Assembly (NCBI RefSeq): GCF_001315015.1
Contig: NZ_CP012914.1
Location: forward strand, 496,001 to 560,000
DNA from: Azospirillum brasilense
GTDB lineage: Bacteria; Pseudomonadota; Alphaproteobacteria; Azospirillales; Azospirillaceae
Direction of reading: 5' to 3'
DNA length: 64,000 nt
Both the position numbers and the translations under genes were made by a program. Positions 42,317-51,225 of this stretch are shown here, in pieces; position 1 is the first letter of the stretch; the number at the start of each line of letters is the position of its first letter. The notes beneath the pieces are model-generated. The model saw only the letters and a program-made list of their open reading frames with translations. It was not told where the DNA came from and did not search any database.

Positions 42317-42729
42317 GGCTGAGGCTCCGCGGTTCCACCCTGGGTGCCGCCCTGGTTGCTTTCGGGGTTCAGATACTTGCGGACGGTGGTGACGAGGTCG
42401 CGGGTCGAGAAGGGTTTGGTGATGTAGTCGGTGGCACCCAGCGCCATGCCCTTCTGCCGCTCCACGTCGCGGCTCTTGGCCGTCAGCATGATGATGGGCA
42501 GCGACTGGTAGGCAGGGTTGGCGCGCAGCGACTGGCAGACGTCGAACCCGTCGCGGCGCGGCATCATGGCGTCCAGCAGGATCAGGTCGGGCGTGCTTTC
42601 CGCAACCGATTCAAGGGCTTCCTCGCCATTGCGGGCGATGCGCACGGCAAAGCCCGCCTTCTGCAAGAGGACCTGCAGGGAGAGGACGATGCTGGGCTCA
42701 TCGTCGGCGACCAGGATCGTCGGCTTCAT
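42313..42729 (-). CDS. stand-alone response regulator receiver protein
   Basis: A 138-residue receiver protein without output domain: 'TILVADDEPSIVLSLQVLL', phospho-Asp in 'DLILLDAMMPRRDG', Thr in 'IIMLTAKSRD' and Lys in 'YITKPFSTRDL'. A Gln/Gly-rich tail of about 15 residues follows. It is the first gene of the operon and its stop overlaps the pseudokinase-exonuclease start (ATGA, 42313-42316). It may accept phosphate from the SLC5 kinase at the operon's end and act through protein contacts, perhaps with the exonuclease. Confidence 0.9.
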   Translation of the reverse strand: MKPTILVADDEPSIVLSLQVLLQKAGFAVRIARNGEEALESVAESTPDLILLDAMMPRRDGFDVCQSLRANPAYQSLPIIMLTAKSRDVERQKGMALGATDYITKPFSTRDLVTTVRKYLNPESNQGGTQGGTAEPQP

Positions 42730-42847
42730 ACCAGGGTTTCCTCCGGTTCGCCGGTCTGATGCGCCGGCTTCTTGCGGCCGCGCTTGTTCTAATATGCGTG
42801 CCTGTTCAATCCCATGTTAGCGGCAAGGAGAAGGACAGATCAAGACG

Positions 42848-42885
42848 AAGCCCGCCCGCAATACCGAAATTGCGGACGGGCTTTT
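42848..42885 (-). terminator. terminator between the SPOR gene and the receiver operon
   Basis: AAGCCCGCCCGCAAT (42848-42862) pairs with ATTGCGGACGGGCTT (42869-42883) with one wobble pair. It lies downstream of the leftward SPOR gene and is followed on that strand by a T/C-rich stretch; the + strand side shows TTTT. Confidence 0.7.
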
Positions 42886-42948
42886 CCAAAGGAAAGAAGC
42901 GGAATAGAGGGGAGCGACAGTTTGTCGCGGCGCCACCGTTGCCTGCGG

Positions 42949-44061
42949 TCAGCGCGTCGAGACGACGATGGGCTGCGCTTCCACCTTGCCCTTCAGCGAT
43001 GCGGCGGCCTGACGGGCGGCGGTGGTGTCGGCATAGCCGCCGACGCGGACGACGTGCCAGGACCGCTGCTCGGCGTCGGTCCAGTCCAGCGCGTAGGCGT
43101 TGAAGCCGAGACCGCGCAGGCGGCGGACCAGCCCTTCGGCGTTGTCGGCCTGCTGGAAGGACCCGACCTGCACGGTGTAACGACCGTCCGGAACGCTGGC
43201 GGCGGACGGCGGGGGCGTCAGCACGCCCGATGACGGTGCTGTGGCGGGTGGGGTGGACGCCGTCTTTGGCGCCGGCTTGGCGGGCTGCGGCGCCGGGCGC
43301 GCCGCGGCGGCTGGGCGCTGGGCCGCGGCCGGCGGGGGCGGGGCCGACAGCATGGCCTGAAGCTCCGCCGTTTCCGTGGTCTTCGCAGGGGCTGGGGCCT
43401 TGGCGGGCTCGGGCACCGGCGCCGTCACGACCGAAGCCGGCGGATGCGCCGGAGCCTTCGCACCGTCCGCCGTTTCCACGGGGTGCGGCGCGGGGACGGG
43501 GTCGGCCGGTTTGGTGACGGCGGGGGCGGGCGAGGGCGGAGCCGGCGGTTCCGGCACCTTCAGCGCCGGTGGCGGAATCTGCGGCAGCGCCATGGGCGGC
43601 GTGGCCACCGTGGGCGGTGCAACGATGGTCTGCGTCTGCATCGGCGGCTGGGCCGGAGCGGGAGCAGGGGCCGCGCGGGTGATGAGCGCTTCCGGCTTTG
43701 CCGGATTTACGACGCCGGGCGAGGCGCCGCCGGTGGGCGGCGCGCTGGGGACGGCGGTGATGAGCGGCGCCGGGGGCGCGGATGGCGCCTCCCCACCCTG
43801 GTCCAGCATCACGACGACCGCGCCGATGCCGATGGCGGCGGCCAGCGCCGCGGCGATCTTGCCGATGGGCAGGTGCCGCTCCGCCTTCCGCCCGGCGTCC
43901 GGGGACAGGAGATCGTCGTCCTCCGCCGGGTCGGCCTTAAGGTCGTCGTTGAGGGCGCGCAGAAGGCGGGCGATGTCGTCCCGGGCCTCCCCGCCATCGT
44001 CGGCGAGGGCATCGGCCATGGGGCGCGCCTTGTGATCCGCGGTCTGACCGGCGGCCTTCAT
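42949..44061 (-). CDS. SPOR-domain protein, membrane anchored
   Basis: A 370-residue bitopic protein. A charged cytoplasmic N-terminus (about 1-60) is followed by one helix ('IGKIAAALAAAIGIGAVVVM', about 65-85), a long Pro/Ala-rich periplasmic linker, and a C-terminal SPOR domain (about 290-370: 'GRYTVQVGSFQQADNAEGLV', 'RSWHVVRVGGYADTTAARQA'). SPOR domains bind denuded septal glycan, so it probably takes part in cell division (FtsN/DedD-like role). The ATG at 44061 follows AAGGATGAG at ideal spacing; a GTG six codons upstream has no ribosome site. Confidence 0.85.
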   Translation of the reverse strand: MKAAGQTADHKARPMADALADDGGEARDDIARLLRALNDDLKADPAEDDDLLSPDAGRKAERHLPIGKIAAALAAAIGIGAVVVMLDQGGEAPSAPPAPLITAVPSAPPTGGASPGVVNPAKPEALITRAAPAPAPAQPPMQTQTIVAPPTVATPPMALPQIPPPALKVPEPPAPPSPAPAVTKPADPVPAPHPVETADGAKAPAHPPASVVTAPVPEPAKAPAPAKTTETAELQAMLSAPPPPAAAQRPAAAARPAPQPAKPAPKTASTPPATAPSSGVLTPPPSAASVPDGRYTVQVGSFQQADNAEGLVRRLRGLGFNAYALDWTDAEQRSWHVVRVGGYADTTAARQAAASLKGKVEAQPIVVSTR

Positions 44062-44261
44062 CTCATCCTTGAACGTCACGGCGGCGTGCGCACCCAGTTG
44101 AAGATCGCAAGGAATCGGCAGTCACGGGACCGCGGCCCCGAAAGGGCCGCGCCGCGATCCAAAGACCTTCTACTGTATTTCGACGTTCGTTCAAACGCCG
44201 ATGCGACGAATTGGCGTGAGAAAGTTGGGCCGGGAGCGTGTTCGAGACGCCCGCTCCGGGT

Positions 44262-45179
44262 TCAGGCCGCCGGCCGGTAGGGATGCTCGGCCATCCAATG
44301 GCGGGCGATGTCCAGCCGGGTGGCGACCCACGCCTTGTCGTGGCCCCGCACATAGTCGAGGAAGCGGGCCAGCGCCGCGGCGCGCCCCGGGCGTCCGACC
44401 AGACGGCAGTGCAGCCCGATCGACATCATCTTCGGCTGGTCTTCGCCTTCGGCGTAGAGCACGTCGAAGCTGTCCTTCAGGTAGGTGAAGAACTGCTCGC
44501 CCGTGTTGAAGCCCTGGTTGGTCGCGAAGCGCATGTCATTGGCATCGAGCGTGTAGGGCACGATCAGCTGCGGCCGGCCGAAGCGGTCGTCCCAATAGGG
44601 CAGGTCGTCGGCGTAGCTGTCGGCGTTGTAGAGGAAGCCGCCTTCCTCCGACACCAGCTTCCAGGTGTTGGGGCTGCACCGCCCGAGATACCAGCCGAGC
44701 GGGCGGGAGCCGGTCACGCGGGTGTGGATCTCGATGGCGCGCAGCATGTGCTCGCGCTCCACCTCCTCCGGCAGATGCTGGTAGTCGATCCAGCGGTAGC
44801 CGTGGGTGGCGATCTCCCACCCGGCGTCCTGCATGGCGCGGACGGCGTCCGGGTTGCGCTCCAGCGCCATGGCGACGCCGTAGACGGTCACCGGCAGGCC
44901 GCGCTCCGTGAACATCCGGTGCAGCCGCCAGAAGCCGGCGCGGGAGCCGTACTCGTAGATCGACTCCATGTTCATGTGGCGCATGCCGACGATGGGCTGG
45001 GCGCCGACGATCTCCGACAGGAAGGCCTCCGACGCGGCGTCGCCGTGCAGGACGCAGTTCTCCCCGCCCTCCTCGTAGTTGATGACGAACTGCACCGCCA
45101 CCCGCGCCCCGCCCGGCCAGTAGGGGTGCGGCGGACGGGACCCGTAGCCGATCAGGTCGCGCGGATAGTCGTGGGACAT
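44262..45179 (-). CDS. puuE: polysaccharide deacetylase-type allantoinase PuuE
   Basis: A 305-residue NodB-fold hydrolase of the PuuE type, which opens the allantoin ring in purine degradation. Family motifs are 'YPRDLIGYGSRPPHPYWPGGARVAV' (in parts), 'NYEEGGENCVLHGD', 'SIYEYGSRAGFWRL', 'GWEIATHGYRWIDYQ' (metal His) and 'GWYLGRCSPNTWKLV'. No other ureide genes are adjacent in the window. It lies 32 bases after ispZ on the same strand and may be co-transcribed. A related chitin-deacetylase function is possible but the motifs favour PuuE. Confidence 0.85.
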   Translation of the reverse strand: MSHDYPRDLIGYGSRPPHPYWPGGARVAVQFVINYEEGGENCVLHGDAASEAFLSEIVGAQPIVGMRHMNMESIYEYGSRAGFWRLHRMFTERGLPVTVYGVAMALERNPDAVRAMQDAGWEIATHGYRWIDYQHLPEEVEREHMLRAIEIHTRVTGSRPLGWYLGRCSPNTWKLVSEEGGFLYNADSYADDLPYWDDRFGRPQLIVPYTLDANDMRFATNQGFNTGEQFFTYLKDSFDVLYAEGEDQPKMMSIGLHCRLVGRPGRAAALARFLDYVRGHDKAWVATRLDIARHWMAEHPYRPAA

Positions 45180-45211
45180 GGCGGGTGCGCTCCGTGGGGA
45201 AGTGTGGGCGG

Positions 45212-45784
45212 TCAGGAGGCGGAGGAGGACTTCTCGGCCGGCGGCTCCTCCGGCACCTGATGGCGCAGGATCAGCGGAGCCTGGAGGGCGCTGAACAGCA
45301 GGGTCAGCGGCATGATGCCGAACACCTTGAAGTTCACCCAGGCGTCGGTGGTCATGGTGCGCCACACCACCTCGTTCAGCGCGGCCAGCAGCAGGAAGAA
45401 CCACGCCCAGCGGATCGCCAGCGTGCGCCAGCCTGCGTCGGACAGGTTCAGCACCGAGCCCAGGACATGCTTCAGCACGTTGCGCCGCGTCAGGTGCGCC
45501 GCGAACAGGACCGCGGCGAACAGCAGGTTGACCAGCGTCGGCTTGATCTTGATGAACAGGTCGTCCTGAAGCCACAGGGTCAGCCCGCCGAACAGCAGGA
45601 CGAAGCCCGCCCCGACCACCGGCATCACCGGGACCTTGCGTTCGAACCGCCAGGAGACCAGCACGGAAATGCTGATCGCCACCATGAAGACGGCGGTGCC
45701 GATCATGATGCCGGCCTGGGAATTGGCGATGAAGAAGGCCGCCAGCGGGCCGGCTTCGATCAGCAGTCGGGCGTATTGGTTCAT
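45212..45784 (-). CDS. ispZ: inner membrane septation protein IspZ/YciB
   Basis: A 190-residue polytopic inner-membrane protein (about five helices) of the YciB/IspZ family, involved in septation and envelope integrity. Hallmarks are 'LLIEAGPLAAFFIANSQAGI', 'FIKIKPTLVNLLFAAVLF', 'GWRTLAIRWAWFFLLLAALNEVVWR' (in parts) and 'WVNFKVFGIMPLTLLF'. The last 15 residues are Pro/Glu/Ser-rich. The start 'MNQYARLL' at 45784 is preferred to a GTG three codons upstream. In many alphaproteobacteria it directly follows ftsY; here amn and an lpxR-like gene intervene. Confidence 0.92.
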   Translation of the reverse strand: MNQYARLLIEAGPLAAFFIANSQAGIMIGTAVFMVAISISVLVSWRFERKVPVMPVVGAGFVLLFGGLTLWLQDDLFIKIKPTLVNLLFAAVLFAAHLTRRNVLKHVLGSVLNLSDAGWRTLAIRWAWFFLLLAALNEVVWRTMTTDAWVNFKVFGIMPLTLLFSALQAPLILRHQVPEEPPAEKSSSAS

Positions 45785-45850
45785 GATCCTCACATAGACC
45801 GAACCGGGCCTGGGATAAAGAGGGAAGCGAGGGGACGCCCCCGCGCCCGG

Positions 45851-46942
45851 TCAGAACCGGTAGGAGGCGCGGATCGAGCCGTAGTTGGTGTAGGATTTCT
45901 GCCCCTCGAACTCCGGCGACAGGAAGTTCTGGGCGTAGGAGATGCCGAACGCGCCGTAGCGCAGCGCCACGCCGAGCTGGAAGGCGGCGATGAAGTTGTG
46001 CTTGTCCACCGACCGGCTGTCGCGGAAGCTGTTGCCGTCGAGGAAGATGTTGCGGGCGACGGCGCGCCCCTCCGCCCCGGCGTAGACGTACCAGGAGAAG
46101 GGCGGGCGCGGTTCCCCTGCGGCCACGCTGTCCTGGTAGGGGATGCTGGCGGTCGGGCGGAGGATCAGCGCGCCGACCGGCGGCGCCATGTTGCCGCCCA
46201 GCCGCATCGTAACGCCGGCCCCGCCGAAGGTCAGGATGTTGCCGACGCTGCCGGCGACGTGAGGGCTGATGTCCGCCTCGAAGGGGCCGATGCGGGCCGG
46301 GCGCTCGGCGCGCCAGACATGCTCGTAGCTGAGGATGATGCCCGGCTCGTTCTTGAGCTGGTAGTCCCAGCCCTCCGGCCAGCGGGCGCCGGGGACGATG
46401 CGGTGCACCGCCTTCTGGGTCTGCTCCGCCAGCGAGGCCGGGCCGACCATGCCGAGATCGAGGTCGATGCGGTCCACCTGCCGCGTCTCCTCCGAGATCA
46501 CCGACAGGCGGCCGTACAGCCAGCCGGCGTAGGGGCGGTCGGTGGGGTCGGGGATCGGCTTGGTGATGTCGCTGGGGGTGTACATGTTCTGGCCGAAGGC
46601 GATGCCGTAGCGCCGCACCCCATGCTCCCCGATCCAGGGGACGAGGTTGGCCAGCCAGTCGATGTTGCCGTAGGTCGGGCGCTCGCCGGAGACGTAGTAG
46701 AACTGGACGCCGTTCGTGTAGTAACGGTCCGTCCCGCCGCCGAACAGGTCGTTGTCCACCCAGGCGCCGATGGACGGCCCGGACCGGGGAGCGGTGTCCG
46801 GCGGCGGTACGGTGTCCGTGTTCGGAATGGGGTCCGCTGGTGGAGTGGTTTCCGTTCCCGGTGCGCCTTGCGCCAGCACCGGTCCTGCCGCCAGCCCGAG
46901 AGAGAGGGTGGCGATGACGCTCCAACCTGCACGCACGGCCAT
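45851..46942 (-). CDS. LpxR-like outer-membrane lipid A deacylase (DUF2219)
   Basis: A 363-residue outer-membrane beta-barrel protein of the LpxR family, which removes the 3'-acyloxyacyl chain of lipid A. A signal peptide ('MAVRAGW...VLAQG', 1-25) and a Pro/Thr-rich segment precede the barrel. Active-site region: 'GAWVDNDLFGGGTDRYYTNG' with Asn-Asp and the Tyr-Thr-Asn-Gly motif. Later strands include 'DRPYAGWLYGRLSV' and the C-terminal 'GSIRASYRF' ending in Phe, the usual BAM insertion signal. The start at 46942 gives the signal peptide. It stands 66 bases upstream of ispZ. Confidence 0.85.
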   Translation of the reverse strand: MAVRAGWSVIATLSLGLAAGPVLAQGAPGTETTPPADPIPNTDTVPPPDTAPRSGPSIGAWVDNDLFGGGTDRYYTNGVQFYYVSGERPTYGNIDWLANLVPWIGEHGVRRYGIAFGQNMYTPSDITKPIPDPTDRPYAGWLYGRLSVISEETRQVDRIDLDLGMVGPASLAEQTQKAVHRIVPGARWPEGWDYQLKNEPGIILSYEHVWRAERPARIGPFEADISPHVAGSVGNILTFGGAGVTMRLGGNMAPPVGALILRPTASIPYQDSVAAGEPRPPFSWYVYAGAEGRAVARNIFLDGNSFRDSRSVDKHNFIAAFQLGVALRYGAFGISYAQNFLSPEFEGQKSYTNYGSIRASYRF

Positions 46943-46985
46943 AATGGTCGAATTCCCTTCGTTGCCGAGCACCCTAAGATAAGAC

Positions 46986-47007
46986 GCGGGCGCCCTTTGG
47001 CGCCTGC
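46986..47007 (-). terminator. possible terminator after amn
   Basis: GGCGCC (46989-46994), CTTT loop, GGCGCC (46999-47004), with weak outer pairing. It lies about 40 bases past the leftward amn stop and is followed on that strand by TCTTATCTT. Confidence 0.35.
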
Positions 47008-47044
47008 ACTTTTGGGTGAGGCAAAATGGGTTTCGGAGGGCGGC

Positions 47045-48574
47045 TTACTGGAAAGCTGCCTCGGCGAAGCTGCGCAGCTTGCGGGAATGCAGGGTTTCCA
47101 TGCCATGCTCGCGCAGAAGCTCCATGGCCAGCACGCCAATCTTCAAATGCTGGTCCACCCGCTCGCGGTAGAAGCGGTCGGCCATGCCCGGCAGCTTCAA
47201 TTGCCCGTGCATCGGCTTGTCGGAGACGCAGAGCAGCGTGCCGTAGGGAACGCGGAAGCGGAAGCCGTTGGCGGCGATGGTGGCGCTTTCCATGTCCAGC
47301 GCGACGGCGCGGCTCTGACTGAAGCGCATCAGCGGCTCGCGGTGGTCGCGCAGTTCCCAGTTGCGGTTGTCGATGGTCGCCACGGTGCCGGTGCGCATGA
47401 TGCTCTTCAGCGCGTAGCCGGACAGGCCGGTCACCCGCTCCACCGCCGTCTCCAGGGCGCGCTGCACCTCGGCCAGCGCCGGGACCGGCACCCAGGTCGG
47501 CAGATCGGCGTCGAGCACATGGTCGTCGCGGACATAGCCGTGGGCCAGCACATAGTCGCCCAGCCGCTGCGTGCTGCGCAGCCCGGCGCAGTGGCCCAGC
47601 ATGATCCAGGCGTGCGGGCGCAGCACGGCGATGTGGTCGGTGATCGTCTTGGCGTTGGACGGGCCGACGCCGATGTTGACCAGGGTGATGCCGTTGCCGT
47701 CCGGGCGGGTCAGGTGGTAGGCGGGCATTTGCGGCAGGCGGAGCAGCCGCGCGCCGTTCGTCGGCGCCTCGCCGGGGTTGCCCCCCAGATTGACGTTGTG
47801 GACGATGACGCCGCCGGGCTCGACGAAGCGGTCGTACTGGCTGCGGTAGGCGGCCAGCTCGGGATCGGCGGCCGGCTCCATGATCTCGCGGGCCATGCGG
47901 ATGAACTCGTCCACGTAGAACTGGTAGTTCGTGAACAGGACGAAGTTCTGAAAATCCTCCGGCGCCGTCGCCGTGTAGTGGCGCAGCCGGTGCAGCGAGA
48001 AATCCACCCGCGGCGCGGTGAACAGGGCCAGCGGCTTCACCGCGTCCAGCGACTCCTCGTAGGTGCCGTTGACGATGGTGTCGTCCATGCGGGCGAGGTC
48101 GGGCAGGTCGAACAGGTCGGGCAGGCCGGCCAGCCGCTCCGGCGTCAGGTCACCCTCGACATGCATGCCCTGGGGGAAGGCGAAATGGATGGGAATCGCC
48201 TCGTCGCTGACGCCGACCTCAAGCGGAACATGGTGGTTGCGCAGCAGGAGCGAGAGCTGTTCGTGGTAATAGCGGTCGAACAGGTCGGGGCGGGTCAGCG
48301 TCGTGGCGTAGGTGCCCGGCCCCTCGACGAAGCCGTAGGCCAGCCGCGTGTCCACCGTGGCCGCCGAGGCGGTGGACAGGCGGACGTAGGGGTAATGGGC
48401 CTGCTCCCGCCGTCCGCCGTCCTCGCCGCGGGTGAAGGCGGCGAAGCGGTCGCGCAGATAGGCGGTGTTGCGGTCGTAGAGGTCCTTGACGAGGGCCAGG
48501 GCGGCGTCCGCGTCGGTGAAGCGCTCGACAGGACCGGGGGGAACGGGGGAGGGGGAGGTCTGGGCAGCCGTCAT
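47045..48574 (-). CDS. amn: AMP nucleosidase
   Basis: A 509-residue AMP nucleosidase that hydrolyses AMP to adenine and ribose 5-phosphate. The N-terminal regulatory domain (about 1-200) contains 'IPIHFAFPQGMHVEGDL'. The C-terminal phosphorylase-fold catalytic domain has 'NITLVNIGVGPSNAKTITDH'-like sequence ('ITLVNIGVGPSNAKTITDH'), 'AWIMLGHCAGLRSTQRLGDYV' (in parts) and 'ALDMESATIAANGFRFRVPYG', with the Asp/Glu of the nucleoside site. Length and motifs match the bacterial enzyme. It is separated from ftsY by 70 bases containing a hairpin. Confidence 0.94.
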   Translation of the reverse strand: MTAAQTSPSPVPPGPVERFTDADAALALVKDLYDRNTAYLRDRFAAFTRGEDGGRREQAHYPYVRLSTASAATVDTRLAYGFVEGPGTYATTLTRPDLFDRYYHEQLSLLLRNHHVPLEVGVSDEAIPIHFAFPQGMHVEGDLTPERLAGLPDLFDLPDLARMDDTIVNGTYEESLDAVKPLALFTAPRVDFSLHRLRHYTATAPEDFQNFVLFTNYQFYVDEFIRMAREIMEPAADPELAAYRSQYDRFVEPGGVIVHNVNLGGNPGEAPTNGARLLRLPQMPAYHLTRPDGNGITLVNIGVGPSNAKTITDHIAVLRPHAWIMLGHCAGLRSTQRLGDYVLAHGYVRDDHVLDADLPTWVPVPALAEVQRALETAVERVTGLSGYALKSIMRTGTVATIDNRNWELRDHREPLMRFSQSRAVALDMESATIAANGFRFRVPYGTLLCVSDKPMHGQLKLPGMADRFYRERVDQHLKIGVLAMELLREHGMETLHSRKLRSFAEAAFQ

Positions 48575-48619
48575 AGTCTTCAGATAGGGCTTGGGCGTGG
48601 CGGCCGGAAGTCCCTTTCT

Positions 48620-48641
48620 CGCCCAAGCCCGCGGTTGGGCG
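48620..48641 (-). terminator. hairpin after ftsY
   Basis: CGCCCAA (48620-48626) and TTGGGCG (48635-48641) form a seven-base-pair stem with an eight-base loop directly after the ftsY stop codon. There is no T run, so this is a weak terminator candidate. Confidence 0.35.
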
Positions 48642-48644
48642 CCG

Positions 48645-49904
48645 TTACTGGGACGGCAGCCCCATCAGTGACTTGGCGAACTGGTCGGCGTCGAAGGGGC
48701 GCAGGTCGTAGACGCCCTCGCCGATGCCGATGGCGTGCACCGGCAGCTTGAACCGCTCGGCCAGCGAGACCAGAACGCCGCCGCGCGCCGACCCGTCCAG
48801 CTTGGTCAGGATCAGACCGGAGACGTTCACCATGTCGCGGAACACCTCCACCTGATTGTGCGCGTTCTGGCCGGTGGTGGCGTCCAGCGTCAGCAGGGTG
48901 GTGTGGGGGGCGCTCTCGTCCACCTTCTTGATGACGCGGACGATCTTGCGCAGTTCCTCCATCAGGCCGGCCTTGTTCTGCAGGCGGCCCGCGGTGTCGA
49001 TCAGCAGGATGTCCACGCCCTGGCGCCGCGCCTCCTCCAGCGCGTCGAAGGCGAGGCCGGCGGCGTCGGCGCCGGTGTCACGGGAAACCACCGGGCAGCC
49101 GGTGCGCTCGCCCCAGATCTTCAACTGGCTGACCGCGGCGGCGCGGAAGGTGTCGCCGGCGGCCAGCATCACCGTCTTGCCCTCGGCGCGGAACTGGCGG
49201 GCCAGCTTGCCGATGGTCGTCGTCTTGCCGGTGCCGTTGACGCCGACCACCAGGATGACGTGCGGCTTCAGCGTGGCGTCGATCTCCAGCGGCTTGGCCA
49301 CCGGGCCGACGATCTTCGCGACCTCGGCGGCCAGCGTGGCCTTGACCTCCTCGGGGCTGACCTCCTTGCCGAAGCGGGTGCGGGCCAGCTCCGCCGTCAC
49401 CTTGGCCGCCGTGGTCGGGCCGAGGTCGGCGGTGATGAGCAGCTCCTCCAACTCCTCCAGCGCCTCGTCGTCGAGCTTGCGCTTGGTGAAGATGCCGGAG
49501 ATGCCCTCGGTCAGCTTGGACGAAGACTTGGACAGGCCGTCCTTCAACCGGGCGAACCAGCCCTTCTTGGGCTTCTCCTCCTCGGCCGTCAGGGCTGCGG
49601 GGAGGTCGTCGCGGACGATCTCCGGCGTGTCCTTGCGCTCCTCCGGCTCGGACGGCGGGGCGATGGGCGGCGGGGGCGGAGTCTCGACCGCGGGCGGGGG
49701 CGGCAACTCGGGTTCCGGCACCGGCTCGGGGGCCGGCGGTTCCTCGGCGACCGGTTCCGGGACAGGCGGCTCCTGGACCGGCGTCTCTTGGGTCGGCTCC
49801 GCGGGTGCAGGCTCGGCGGGGACCGCTTCCGGGAGCAGGGCGGTCGTCTCGTCCTTGCGGGCTTGCTCTTCGGGCTTCTTGCGGCCGAACCAACGCAGGA
49901 TCAT
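48645..49904 (-). CDS. ftsY: signal recognition particle receptor FtsY
   Basis: A 419-residue SRP receptor GTPase that receives ribosome-SRP complexes at the inner membrane. The first 110 residues are an acidic, Pro/Glu/Ala-rich A domain with many short '[11 protein letters not shown]'-type repeats. The NG core follows: N-domain helices (about 120-190), G1 '[20 protein letters not shown]', '[14 protein letters not shown]', G3 '[17 protein letters not shown]', G4 '[12 protein letters not shown]' and the C-terminal '[20 protein letters not shown]'. It is 16 bases downstream of mtaB, a common alphaproteobacterial order. Confidence 0.96.
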   Translation of the reverse strand: MILRWFGRKKPEEQARKDETTALLPEAVPAEPAPAEPTQETPVQEPPVPEPVAEEPPAPEPVPEPELPPPPAVETPPPPPIAPPSEPEERKDTPEIVRDDLPAALTAEEEKPKKGWFARLKDGLSKSSSKLTEGISGIFTKRKLDDEALEELEELLITADLGPTTAAKVTAELARTRFGKEVSPEEVKATLAAEVAKIVGPVAKPLEIDATLKPHVILVVGVNGTGKTTTIGKLARQFRAEGKTVMLAAGDTFRAAAVSQLKIWGERTGCPVVSRDTGADAAGLAFDALEEARRQGVDILLIDTAGRLQNKAGLMEELRKIVRVIKKVDESAPHTTLLTLDATTGQNAHNQVEVFRDMVNVSGLILTKLDGSARGGVLVSLAERFKLPVHAIGIGEGVYDLRPFDADQFAKSLMGLPSQ

Positions 49905-49920
49905 GGCGTGTCCACTGTTC

Positions 49921-51180
49921 TCAAAGGGGGGTGCCGGTCAGCGCGCCGCCGGCCACGCCGGTGACCATGGCGCGCAGGACGGAGCCGGGGGCCTGGGGCG
50001 TGCCCAGGCGGATTTCGGCGAAATGCTGGGTGCGGCCGAGATCGTCCTTCTCGACCAGCACGGACACCTCACGACCGACCAGCGAGGCCAGGGTACGGGC
50101 CTCCGCCTCGGCGCCGCGCGCGCGCAGACGGGCCGCGCGCTCCTTGCGGACGCCGCCGTCGACCTGCGGCATGCGGGCGGCGGGGGTGCCGGGGCGCGGG
50201 CTGTAGGGGAAGACGTGCAGCCAGGTCAGGCCGCACTCCTCGACCAGCCGCAGCGTGTTCTCGAACATCGCGTCGGTTTCCGTGGGGAAACCGGCGATGA
50301 AGTCGGCGCCGAAGACCATGTCGGGACGCAGGGAGCGCACGCGCTCGCAGAAGGCGATGGCGTCGGCGCGGCTGTGCCGGCGCTTCATGCGCTTCAGGAT
50401 CATGTCGTCGCCGGCCTGGAGCGACAGGTGGAGGTGCGGCATCAGCCGCGGCTCCGTCTCGATCAGGCGCCACAGGTCGTCGTCGATCTCGATGCAGTCG
50501 AGCGAGGACAGGCGCAGCCGCGGCAGCTCCGGCACCAGCGCCAGCAGGCGGCGCACCATCTGCCCCAGCGTCGGCGTGCCCGGCAGATCGGGGCCGAAGC
50601 TGGTGATGTCCACGCCGGACAGCACGACCTCGTTGTAGCCGGCCTTCACCAGCGCCTGCACCTGCTCCACCACCGCGCCGATGGGGACGGAGCGCGACGG
50701 GCCGCGGCCATAGGGGATGATGCAGAAGGTGCAGCGGTGGTCGCAGCCCTGCTGGACCTGGACGAAGGCGCGCGCGCGGTCCTCGAACCCGCCGATCAGG
50801 TGGCCGGCGGTCTCCTTGACCGACATGATGTCGTTGACCAGCACCTTCTCCGCCGGGGCCAGACCCCAGCTTTCCGGCTGCAGCTTCTCCTGGTTGCCCA
50901 GCACCTGATCGACCTCCGGCATGGCGCCGTAGCGCTGCGGGTCGATCTGGGCGGCGCAGCCGGTCACCACGATGCGTGCGTTCGGGCGCTCGCGGCGCAG
51001 CTTGCGGATGGTCTGGCGGGCCTGCCGTTCCGCTTCCGAGGTCACCGCGCAGGTGTTGACGATGACGACGTCCCCCAGCCCAGCGTTGCGGGCGTGGGTG
51101 CGCATCACCTCGGATTCGTAGGTGTTCAGGCGGCAGCCGAAGGTGACGATCTCCGGCTCGTTGGTCACAGTGTCGCTCAT
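49921..51180 (-). CDS. mtaB: tRNA t6A37 methylthiotransferase MtaB
   Basis: A 419-residue radical-SAM enzyme that converts t6A37 to ms2t6A37 in tRNAs reading ANN codons. The N-terminal UPF0004 domain carries three Cys for the second Fe-S cluster ('VTFGCRLNTYESEVM', 'IVNTCAVTSEAE', 'VVTGCAAQID'). The radical-SAM motif is 'GCDHRCTFCIIPYGRGPSRS' (CxxxCxxC). A C-terminal TRAM-like domain (about 355-419) follows. It lies between dapF and ftsY on the same strand. The MtaB call rather than MiaB rests on the sequence after the Cys motif and on gene order. Confidence 0.93.
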   Translation of the reverse strand: MSDTVTNEPEIVTFGCRLNTYESEVMRTHARNAGLGDVVIVNTCAVTSEAERQARQTIRKLRRERPNARIVVTGCAAQIDPQRYGAMPEVDQVLGNQEKLQPESWGLAPAEKVLVNDIMSVKETAGHLIGGFEDRARAFVQVQQGCDHRCTFCIIPYGRGPSRSVPIGAVVEQVQALVKAGYNEVVLSGVDITSFGPDLPGTPTLGQMVRRLLALVPELPRLRLSSLDCIEIDDDLWRLIETEPRLMPHLHLSLQAGDDMILKRMKRRHSRADAIAFCERVRSLRPDMVFGADFIAGFPTETDAMFENTLRLVEECGLTWLHVFPYSPRPGTPAARMPQVDGGVRKERAARLRARGAEAEARTLASLVGREVSVLVEKDDLGRTQHFAEIRLGTPQAPGSVLRAMVTGVAGGALTGTPL

Positions 51181-51225
51181 GCTCTTTCAGCCTAACGGGC
51201 GGCCCTACGCTTCAATGGAAACCGC

